NCBI GenBank assembly: GCA_902477915.1
Contig: CABSJA010000017.1
Location: forward strand, 1 to 38,716
Origin: an uncultured Veillonella sp.
Lineage (GTDB): Bacteria > Bacillota > Negativicutes > Veillonellales > Veillonellaceae
DNA: 38,716 nucleotides
Direction: 5' to 3'
Part shown: positions 32,178 to 38,716 of the stretch, in pieces
How positions within the stretch are numbered: the stretch's first letter is position 1
How the letters are laid out: the number at the start of each line of letters is the position of its first letter
Made by a program: the position numbers and the translations under genes
The notes under the pieces: generated by a model
Told to the model about the DNA's origin: nothing
Seen by the model: the letters and a program-made list of their open reading frames with translations, nothing else
Database searches by the model: none

Positions 32178-32933
32178 TTATAAATCGATATCTAATTCTA
32201 CTGGGCAGTGATCAGAGCCAAAGATTTGTTGGTGAATTTTAGCTTCTTGAATTTTGTCGTCAAGACGTTTAGAGGTAATAAAATAGTCAATTCTCCATCC
32301 CGTATTTCGTTCACGAGCCTTACCCATATAAGACCACCAGCTGTATTCTTCAATAGCATCTGGATAAAGATGACGGAATGTATCTGTGAAACCAGCACCT
32401 AAGAGCTCTGTCATTTTTGCACGTTCTTCGTCGGAGAAGCCTGCATTTTTACGGTTTGTCTTAGGATTTTTAAGGTCTATTTCTTGATGGGCTACATTAA
32501 GGTCACCACAGAGAATAACTGGTTTTTTCTTATCTAATTCAAGCAAATAGTTACGGAATGCATCTTCCCAAGCCATACGGTACTCAAGACGAGCTAATTC
32601 ACGTTGGCTATTTGGCGTATAGCAGCATACTAAATAGAAGTTGTCATATTCAGCAGTAATAACACGGCCCTCTTGATCGTGTTCTTCAATGCCAATACCG
32701 TTAGTTACGGACAACGGTTTAATACGCGTGAATACAGCCGTACCACTATAGCCTTTTTTCACAGCGCTATTCCAGTATTGCTCATAGCCTGGCAATTCCA
32801 AAGAAATTTGATCAGGTTGCAATTTTGTTTCTTGTAAACAGAAAATATCCGCATCTAGTTCGTTAAAGGATTCCATAAATCCTTTTGTTACAGCGGCACG
32901 AAGGCCGTTTACATTCCAAGAAATTAATTTCAA
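32178..32933 (-). CDS. exoA: Exodeoxyribonuclease III / AP endonuclease
   Basis: A 251-residue enzyme of the exonuclease III (Xth/ExoA) type. Seen are KLISWNVNGLRAA (metal-binding Asn), CLQETKL (catalytic Glu), GYSGTAVFTR, CYTPNSQ, the catalytic Asp and Asn of CGDLNVAHQ, WRIDYFITS and the C-terminal GSDHCPVELDI with the general-base Asp-His. It nicks DNA at abasic sites in base excision repair. It stands as a single gene, 68 bases ahead of queC on the same strand. Confidence 0.95.
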   Translation of the reverse strand: MKLISWNVNGLRAAVTKGFMESFNELDADIFCLQETKLQPDQISLELPGYEQYWNSAVKKGYSGTAVFTRIKPLSVTNGIGIEEHDQEGRVITAEYDNFYLVCCYTPNSQRELARLEYRMAWEDAFRNYLLELDKKKPVILCGDLNVAHQEIDLKNPKTNRKNAGFSDEERAKMTELLGAGFTDTFRHLYPDAIEEYSWWSYMGKARERNTGWRIDYFITSKRLDDKIQEAKIHQQIFGSDHCPVELDIDL

Positions 32934-33085
32934 TGCTTACTCCTTATTCTAATAGTGCTTTTACATACTAATATAGTTTGTGAAAGCCTCTATTTCAACA
33001 TTTTCCTTATATTTCAAAAATATTCTTATTTATACTAGCAATTATAGTATGTTATACAGTTCAGCCAGAAAGTTGTACATTACTA

Positions 33086-33307
33086 TTATTTGTGTTTCTT
33101 TGCATGTCTTGCTTCCGCACGAGCCTTTCGAACGTTTTCGTTTGCTTTAAGATCACTTTCACGTTTTTCACGGAAATAATTAGCTATGGAAGATAAAACA
33201 AGAATTACCAACACCGTAACATTAAACATGCCGGGCCCGAAGGTATAGATGTGATAACACAAATAACCAAACGCAACAAGGGTTAGTAGATGTTTTAATA
33301 TTTTCAT
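33086..33307 (-). CDS. Small membrane protein of unknown function
   Basis: A 73-residue protein with two hydrophobic segments (residues 4-23 and 28-44) and a strongly basic cytoplasmic-type tail (REKRESDLKANENVRKARAE, then ARHAKKHK). No recognised family. GGAGGG lies 4 bases before the ATG. It follows the sulfurtransferase gene after 13 bases and is probably co-transcribed with it. The short length and simple composition mean that a role cannot be inferred. Confidence 0.7.
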   Translation of the reverse strand: MKILKHLLTLVAFGYLCYHIYTFGPGMFNVTVLVILVLSSIANYFREKRESDLKANENVRKARAEARHAKKHK

Positions 33308-33320
33308 TTGCCCTCCTGTA

Positions 33321-34139
33321 TTATCGTAATGTTTCTACACCAGTCTTAAGTGGGAAACCGTCATAGGTTACCCAATCACTAGAGCTACCAACATATAAAG
33401 CCGATTCAAGCCCTACTTCGCTCATAGTTAACAGAGCATTACAAGCGGTTACCCCTGAGCCACAGTAAGTCACAACAGGTCTATTTTGGTAGATTTCATT
33501 ATAGTACTCGGCTTCTAAATCTTTTACAGACTTAGGCCCATCTACGGTATAACCACTTTCATAAAAATGATTAACAGCACCAGGAATGTGACCAGTCATG
33601 CCATCCATCGTATCTACTTGAGACCCATCGTAGCGGAACGGCGCACGAGCATCGATGATAACATGATCGCCGCTTTCACTAGCCTTGAGAACCTCATCTC
33701 GACTCATAACCATATGCGTTTGCAATTCATAGTTAAAAACGGAAGGTTCTGTAGGTAATGGAGTCGGCTCTTTAGTTAAAAGATGACCTTCCTTGACCCA
33801 ACGTTCAATGCCACCGGACAATACGCGTACATCAGATAAGCCCATGTAGCGCAACGTCCACCAAAGGCGGCCCGCCAAGAAAAGCCAAGAGTCGTATACG
33901 ACAACCTTGGAATTGCGAGTGATACCATAAGACTCGAATGTATGAGCCAACTGCTCCATATCTGGCAACGGATGACGACCACCATGCTCGCCCAAAGGAC
34001 CTGTTAAATCCTTATCCAAATCCACCGCGTAAGAGCCTTTAATATGACCTTTTTTATAATCTTGATAACCTCGAGCATCTAAAATAATGACCTCGTCGAG
34101 ACAAGCTAATAATTCTTTAGGAGTGATAAAATTTGACAT
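33321..34139 (-). CDS. sseA: 3-mercaptopyruvate sulfurtransferase (two-domain rhodanese)
   Basis: A 272-residue protein with two rhodanese domains. The inactive N-terminal one contains ILDARGYQDYKKGHIKGS. The active C-terminal one contains VIIDARAPFRYDG and the catalytic loop CGSGVTA with Cys226. A CGSGVT loop is typical of mercaptopyruvate sulfurtransferases, whereas thiosulfate enzymes usually have CRKGVT. It transfers sulfane sulfur to thiols or cyanide in the cytoplasm. AAAGGAG precedes the ATG. It forms a unit with the 73-residue membrane protein. Confidence 0.88.
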   Translation of the reverse strand: MSNFITPKELLACLDEVIILDARGYQDYKKGHIKGSYAVDLDKDLTGPLGEHGGRHPLPDMEQLAHTFESYGITRNSKVVVYDSWLFLAGRLWWTLRYMGLSDVRVLSGGIERWVKEGHLLTKEPTPLPTEPSVFNYELQTHMVMSRDEVLKASESGDHVIIDARAPFRYDGSQVDTMDGMTGHIPGAVNHFYESGYTVDGPKSVKDLEAEYYNEIYQNRPVVTYCGSGVTACNALLTMSEVGLESALYVGSSSDWVTYDGFPLKTGVETLR

Positions 34140-34301
34140 GTTGTACTCCTTTCATTGATTATATCGAAAAATACAAATTTGATAATATTATTATATAACG
34201 ATATGAAAGTATGGACAATGAATATCAAAATATAATTTAAACAATACGCTAATATGTTCTAATAGCTCTTTCACATCACAAATATCCTATCCATACAAAT
34301 A

Positions 34302-34337
34302 AAAGGTACACCTATATAGTATTATAGGCGTACCTTT
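34302..34337 (-). terminator. Terminator of the split zinc-ribbon gene
   Basis: AAAGGTAC (34302-34309) with GTACCTTT (34330-34337), one mismatch, then CCTATA (34311-34316) with TATAGG (34323-34328) around six bases. It begins 25 bases past the stop codon. Confidence 0.75.
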
Positions 34338-34361
34338 ATATTGTATGCTAATGTATTTCAA

Positions 34362-34814
34362 TTATAAAAGAAAAGAATTCCCACAACGTAAGCATACATA
34401 TGTATGCTCCCAGTCGCGACGTAATCCTGGATATGTGTCTCTATTCCATACATAACGTTGATATGTTTTGTAGATTAACAACGCATAGGCACCAAAATAA
34501 ATAATCAGTGAAGCCTCATGTTTACTTAGACCCGAGATCCAAAGTAATAATACGAGACCAAATTGAATCGCAATCCACCACTTTAAAATATATGTAGCAA
34601 TTGATTTTTTCATTGGAGGTTTTGCCATCATAGAAAGTGCTGTTTGTTGCGTACCTACAGTATTGCCAATACCAACACCTACTCGACCACCAGCCCCAAT
34701 ACCTATACCTGTAGTTACCCCATTTACATTAGAAAAACCACCTGCATAAGCAATATTATAACTTTGGATATTTTCTGATTGGCAATATGGACATACGTAT
34801 GCATTCTCGCTCAT
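34362..34814 (-). CDS. Membrane protein with split zinc ribbon, unknown function
   Basis: A 150-residue protein. The first cysteine pair is CPYC at residues 8-11, the second is CLRC near residues 141-144, so one zinc ribbon would be closed by the two ends of the chain. Between them lies a glycine-rich loop of residues 24-54 (GVTTGIGIGAGGRVGVGIGN), then two membrane helices (about 73-92 and 97-114). The zinc site should face the cytoplasm, and both helices form a hairpin. I do not recognise a family. AGGAGAGAG precedes the ATG, and a terminator follows. It is a single gene. Confidence 0.78.
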   Translation of the reverse strand: MSENAYVCPYCQSENIQSYNIAYAGGFSNVNGVTTGIGIGAGGRVGVGIGNTVGTQQTALSMMAKPPMKKSIATYILKWWIAIQFGLVLLLWISGLSKHEASLIIYFGAYALLIYKTYQRYVWNRDTYPGLRRDWEHTYVCLRCGNSFLL

Positions 34815-34910
34815 AATTCTCTCTCCTATTGTATCTCAAATTATTATAATCGTTTATATCCTACTTACTGTTAATGAGAAAGTAATGAGAGTCACATTAT
34901 TTTTAATGCT

Positions 34911-34943
34911 AAAAAAGCCTCTATCATAGATAGAGACTTTTTC
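34911..34943 (-). terminator. Terminator of the PLD-helicase/Nudix operon
   Basis: CTCTATC (34919-34925) pairs with GATAGAG (34929-34935), then one mismatch and AAAAAG/CTTTTT flanks. On the minus strand it ends in six T. Confidence 0.82.
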
Positions 34944-34993
34944 ATAATTAAAAGGTAACTTTATAATATTGTTTAAATGCCTTTATAGGAACG

Positions 34994-35398
34994 TTATAAA
35001 CGTTTATAGATCGCATCTACTGCTTCAATATCAGCTGGCAACCAATCTACAGTGTATAAGGTATCTTTTGAAAGCCATTTCGCTGCTTCGTGTTCTAATA
35101 GAGTAATGTCAGAATCATTTACTAAAGAGCATAAATAGCAATGCATAGTTAAATCAAATTTCTCGTAACCTGTATATTCGACAGTAATAATATGTTCTTG
35201 AACAGCAATTTCTGCTTTCAGTTCTTCTTGTATTTCTCGTTTGAGTGCTACCTCATGAGCTTCACCAGGCTCAATCTTACCACCGGGGAATTCCCAACCG
35301 TCTTTTAGATCACCATAACCACGTTGAGTAGCTAATATAGTATTACCTTTTTTAATAATTGCTGCTACAACTTCTATATGTTTTCGTTGTTCACTCAT
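34994..35398 (-). CDS. Nudix hydrolase, MutT-like
   Basis: A 134-residue protein with a full Nudix box at residues 40-62, Gly40-x5-Glu46-x7-Arg54-Glu55-x2-Glu58-Glu59. The preceding DGWEFPGGK is typical of MutT, which hydrolyses 8-oxo-dGTP to keep oxidised guanine out of DNA. Substrate is inferred, and other nucleoside triphosphates are possible. It starts 6 bases after the helicase stop; AAGGAT overlaps that stop, so the two are tightly coupled. This partner suggests a shared role in DNA integrity or defence. Confidence 0.88.
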   Translation of the reverse strand: MSEQRKHIEVVAAIIKKGNTILATQRGYGDLKDGWEFPGGKIEPGEAHEVALKREIQEELKAEIAVQEHIITVEYTGYEKFDLTMHCYLCSLVNDSDITLLEHEAAKWLSKDTLYTVDWLPADIEAVDAIYKRL

Positions 35399-35404
35399 AT
35401 ATCC

Positions 35405-38308
35405 TTACCCATTAATAATATAATCATAAATATCATCTCGTACTGGAACTTCGAGCTCATACTCTAATTCTACTGCCATTGTACCATTTGCCATAAAAAT
35501 TTCTTTAGCCCGTTCTTGACCAGTAGAATGAATAGGACCTAAATAATAAAACTCTTTAGATTCTTCATCATCCTTATTCTTTCTCATAAATAAGTGCATA
35601 GCAACACCTAACGCATCAGCATTAAATGCAGTCTGCACATCATCAGAAGAAAAGGAGCGCTTATTCTTAGAAATAGCTTTTAGTAATCCTGGATTTTCAA
35701 ATCTATCTTCATATTTAATAGTATCTTGAATATCATCTGCTTTGTGATAATTGATGAATACAGGATATGTCTTTGTTTCCTTATGGAATTTATATCCCCC
35801 AATATTCAATGGCACTTCATTTTGAGGCCATTCTAATAATTGGCACACTTGTTCATAGGTATACTTTTCATATAAAGCAAAAGGAGTATTCGGATAAATC
35901 TTACCTTTATATTTATCATCAAACTGTTTCAAACCATAGGCGACAAGTTCTTGCACTTGCTCTTTAAAATTACTATTTTCTAATGCATCTTTAAATGCTT
36001 GAGATATTCCATAACGACCATTAGATAATTCAATAAATACACTATCTTCAAATGTTTTTTGTGCCGCTTTCACACCGAATTGATTTGTCATAACATTAAT
36101 GAGATTAATTCGCCCATGCTCAGATAATTCTACATTATATGTATTTAAAAGCTCATTAGATACATATGTAATAACATCCTGCTTTTCTTCTAATAATGCT
36201 TGTAATACTAATAGCTCTCGTACACGTATTCCTGTTGTTAGTTTTTGAGATATAAAATGTAACATTCGTTCCTGAATAGGTGTAAATGATACATCATAGT
36301 CTTTATCTTTAATTTTTATCAAGAAATTATGATAAGACTTAAATTTATTGAAAATCCGACTAATATCAATAGATCCATGCTCTGCAAAATCAGAAATTCT
36401 AGGAATACGGCCTAATTTAAAGCGCAAATTAAAATAGGCTTCTTTTATTAATTTCATATCAGAAAACTTTGCTGTATCAATAGATTCATAAATACGTTGT
36501 TTCGCAATTTTATCAAAATGTACTGTTGAGCTACCAGGGATAATACGATTACCTGCTTGTACATATCGACGCAATGTATCTTTGTTATAACTTCTATCAC
36601 CAGATAGTGCCAAGGGAATCATAAAGTTATTTGTATAGTTTCCAATAAAATCAAGGATAACTACATATTCCTTATCTTCAAACTTACGAAGTCCACGCCC
36701 TAACTGTTGAATAAAAATTATTGGGCTTTCAGTTTGACGTAACATAATAACTTGATTGATTTCAGGTATATCAACGCCTTCATTAAATATATCTACAGTA
36801 AAGATATAATCTAACTGCTCATCAAGTCTACCTTGATACTCCCCAGTTCCTGTTAATCGAGCGATCGTTTTCTCTCTAATTTCTTGGCTATCCTCACCCG
36901 TCACGCTTACCGTGCGATAAATTCCCCGCTCATTAAAAGCGTCAGATAAAGCCTTTGCTTCAACGCGATTACTGCAGAATACCAGGCCTTTTACTCGACT
37001 ACCACTATGACCAAAGTAGCGAATCTTTTCAATAATTTTATCTACACGCTCCTTTGTTGATAAATTAGAAAAAGTAACCTCCATATCACCAATCGGTTCG
37101 TCTGTATCAACCCATAAGTCACTAATACCAAAATAGTGGAATGGACACAATAAATCTTCCTCTAGAGCCTGTTGTAATCGAATTTCATAAATAATATTAT
37201 GATCAAAGAGCTCATATAAATCATAACCATCAGTCCGCTCCGGACTTGCAGTCATACCTAATAGAAACTGTGGTTTAAAATAGTCGATAATACGTTGATA
37301 ACTTTCAGAGCCTGCACGATGTACTTCGTCAATAATAATACAATCAAAAGTTTTTGGATCGTATTGTTTCATTACATCATAACGCCCCATCATTTGCATT
37401 GTAGAAAATACATGGGTAGCATCATATTTTTTAACATTACCAGATACTAACCCAAACGTTATAGATGGATCATTATAAACCCGTGAAAAACTTGCCATTG
37501 CTTGTTTTGCTATTTGTTCTCGATGCACTATAAATAATATTCTTTTCGGATTCATTTCGCGCATCGCAAAAGCCGCTGCATAGGTTTTCCCCGTCCCCGT
37601 AGCAGAAATTAGAAGTCCTCGTTTAGCATGATTCGCTCTTAATTCATTAAAGTTGGCAATAAACTGCTGTTGCATCATATTAGGTTCTAAGGCCGGTAAA
37701 TCTACCTTCTTAAATTGTTCCGCTACAGACCTTTGTGAAAAACGCTCTGGACGAACCCATCTAGGCTTATACCAAGGTATAAACTCTTCATAAGGAATGG
37801 CAAATTTTGAATTCCAATACAGTTCAAATTCCTCATTAATCTCTCGAGCATAAGTATCGCTACCATGTACTTCAGAACGGGTATTCCACTCTCTATTGCT
37901 CTTTAGCGCATTAATAGTTAAATTAGAACTACCTATTATAATTTGATAGGATTCATCTTTCCTAAAAATATATCCCTTTGTGTGAAAACCATGTCCACTA
38001 CCTTGAGTAGTACAATATACCTTCAAATCAATATTCTTTAGATTACCTAAATCTTCTAGAACTTGTGGACTATTAAAACCAAGATAATCTGTTGTTAATA
38101 TGCGACCATGTACGCCTCGATTTTCTAACTCTTTAAGTATTGGCTTTAATGTTAGTAATCCTTCTGGTGTTATAAATGCTACAGATATTAAAAACTCATC
38201 ACAATTACGCAAGCCATCTTCTATAGCAGATAGCACATTGCGCCCTTCCCCATTTGCTATGAGTTCTGAAGATGTAGCAAAGTTGAGCAAACGATTCGAT
38301 TCTGACAT
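35405..38308 (-). CDS. PLD-like nuclease / SF2 DEAD-type helicase fusion with DUF3427-like C-terminus
   Basis: A 967-residue fusion. Residues about 15-170 are a phospholipase-D-like domain with a single HKD motif (His109, Lys111, then GSSN 126-129), so it should act as a dimer. Residues about 215-580 are a superfamily 2 helicase: ATGTGKT 236-242, DEVH 327-330, TASPERTDG near 353-361, and QQLGRGLRK at 534-542. The region after about 600 is DUF3427-like and ends in a PUA/EVE-resembling or unknown fold; that last point is a guess. Proteins of this architecture are linked to DNA processing, and some sit in defence islands. It leads a two-gene operon with a Nudix hydrolase. GGGGAG precedes the ATG. 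Confidence 0.88.
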   Translation of the reverse strand: MSESNRLLNFATSSELIANGEGRNVLSAIEDGLRNCDEFLISVAFITPEGLLTLKPILKELENRGVHGRILTTDYLGFNSPQVLEDLGNLKNIDLKVYCTTQGSGHGFHTKGYIFRKDESYQIIIGSSNLTINALKSNREWNTRSEVHGSDTYAREINEEFELYWNSKFAIPYEEFIPWYKPRWVRPERFSQRSVAEQFKKVDLPALEPNMMQQQFIANFNELRANHAKRGLLISATGTGKTYAAAFAMREMNPKRILFIVHREQIAKQAMASFSRVYNDPSITFGLVSGNVKKYDATHVFSTMQMMGRYDVMKQYDPKTFDCIIIDEVHRAGSESYQRIIDYFKPQFLLGMTASPERTDGYDLYELFDHNIIYEIRLQQALEEDLLCPFHYFGISDLWVDTDEPIGDMEVTFSNLSTKERVDKIIEKIRYFGHSGSRVKGLVFCSNRVEAKALSDAFNERGIYRTVSVTGEDSQEIREKTIARLTGTGEYQGRLDEQLDYIFTVDIFNEGVDIPEINQVIMLRQTESPIIFIQQLGRGLRKFEDKEYVVILDFIGNYTNNFMIPLALSGDRSYNKDTLRRYVQAGNRIIPGSSTVHFDKIAKQRIYESIDTAKFSDMKLIKEAYFNLRFKLGRIPRISDFAEHGSIDISRIFNKFKSYHNFLIKIKDKDYDVSFTPIQERMLHFISQKLTTGIRVRELLVLQALLEEKQDVITYVSNELLNTYNVELSEHGRINLINVMTNQFGVKAAQKTFEDSVFIELSNGRYGISQAFKDALENSNFKEQVQELVAYGLKQFDDKYKGKIYPNTPFALYEKYTYEQVCQLLEWPQNEVPLNIGGYKFHKETKTYPVFINYHKADDIQDTIKYEDRFENPGLLKAISKNKRSFSSDDVQTAFNADALGVAMHLFMRKNKDDEESKEFYYLGPIHSTGQERAKEIFMANGTMAVELEYELEVPVRDDIYDYIING

Positions 38309-38343
38309 AAAAAACTCCCCATATAATGAATACTATACTTGCT

Positions 38344-38352
38344 ATTATACCA
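38344..38352 (-). promoter_or_regulatory. Extended -10 promoter of the PLD-helicase operon
   Basis: On the minus strand TG-G-TATAAT. The -35 area is occupied by the GC-rich palindrome GCAGCTGC (38356-38363), which could be a protein-binding site. Confidence 0.55.
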
Positions 38353-38622
38353 GCCGCAGCTGCAGCGTCTAGAGAAATATATTTTTATGCAGAATAGCTT
38401 ATTTATGTGAAAGCCTTTTAAGGCTATCCCTCTACAAATCACTAATTACAAATATTAATACATGTTCACATAACATAATTTCATCTATTCCTTATGATTC
38501 TCCGCTCTATACGTCTTTTTTGGGACGTAAGTTTATGATATAATGTAACTAATTACTCTAGGGGCGTGGTGCGCCCAAACGGATCCAATAAGAGTTAGTG
38601 TGTTTTCAAGGAGCGTGCGCAG
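38353..38622. other. Intergenic region with promoter and leader hairpin
   Basis: About 300 bases between divergent genes. AGCCTT-TT-AAGGCT (about 38416-38429) is a short hairpin without T tract. A plus-strand extended -10 lies at 38536-38544. GGGCG-TGGTG-CGCCC (38552-38566) forms a GC-rich hairpin in the leader of the last gene. No reading frame recognised. Confidence 0.5.
38536..38544 (+). promoter_or_regulatory. Extended -10 promoter of the last gene
   Basis: TG-A-TATAAT, without a clear -35; the leader would be about 70 bases and contains a GC-rich hairpin at 38552-38566. Confidence 0.6.
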
Positions 38623-38716
38623 TTGAAAAAGGGATACATCAAGTTAATAGCAGCTGTTGTGCTTGGCATTGCTATTATCGGTGGTGGGATCTACGGGGTG
38701 TATACACTCTTGTCAT
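38623..38716 (+). CDS. N-terminal part of an exported or membrane protein (cut by the window end)
   Basis: Thirty-one codons are visible, reading MKKGYIKLIAAVVLGIAIIG then GGIYGVYTLLS. This is a signal peptide or N-terminal anchor: lysines followed by a hydrophobic stretch. The start is a TTG (38623-38625) with AAGGAG nine bases upstream; an in-frame stop at 38596 and the lack of another start leave no alternative. The family cannot be told from this fragment; LCP-type cell-envelope proteins begin similarly, but this is only a thought. Confidence 0.65.
   Translation, partial: MKKGYIKLIAAVVLGIAIIGGGIYGVYTLLS

Overview
The window looks like chromosomal DNA of an anaerobic diderm Firmicute, most likely a Veillonella (Negativicutes). 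This is inferred from the gene set and AT-rich composition: two-subunit class I fumarase, hybrid cluster protein, a full F-type ATP synthase operon behind a WecA/WecB pair, NAD(P)-glutamate dehydrogenase and Na+:alanine symport. The genus is not proven by the sequence alone. Most genes are ordinary housekeeping genes on the minus strand.

Layout. 1-118: 5' end of an iron-sulfur L-serine dehydratase beta subunit. 357-2922: hcp (nitrosative stress) divergent from a Crp/Fnr-family regulator. 3048-5450: a YwlG-type protein and a 613-residue membrane-anchored protein whose linker carries a repeated D-x-T motif. 5715-7137: fumarase. 7138-7879: a long AT-rich intergenic stretch, then tRNA-Asn, tRNA-Glu and tRNA-Val from one strong promoter. 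8224-9559: two convergent secreted proteins of unknown role. 9708-20770: one long run of minus-strand genes read ACT-domain protein, DUF711 protein, WecA-like, WecB-like, AtpZ-like, AtpI, AtpB-E-F-H-A-G-D-C. 20905-23595: phosphoglucomutase and a YitT-family membrane protein. 23801-28529: ispE, a GntR regulator, an alanine symporter and glutamate dehydrogenase, all plus strand.

28617-32109 is the accessory part. queT, a queuosine-precursor transporter gene, is preceded by a leader that looks like a preQ1-class riboswitch. Its A-rich tail can pair perfectly with the 5' side of an intrinsic terminator. Next to the queT promoter lies a 211-bp highly self-complementary element. Then comes a complete 1,724-bp transposon (29520-31243) with 23-bp imperfect terminal inverted repeats, an 8-bp target duplication, an IS1595-type transposase and a lincosamide nucleotidyltransferase of the Lnu(C) type. 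queC follows beyond it, so the transposon sits between two genes of the queuosine pathway.

32178-38308: exonuclease III, a small membrane protein, a 3-mercaptopyruvate sulfurtransferase, a split zinc-ribbon membrane protein, and a two-gene operon of a PLD-nuclease/SF2-helicase fusion (967 residues) with a Nudix hydrolase. That operon is the best candidate for a genome-maintenance or defence module. The window ends inside a plus-strand gene with a TTG start and a hydrophobic N-terminus.
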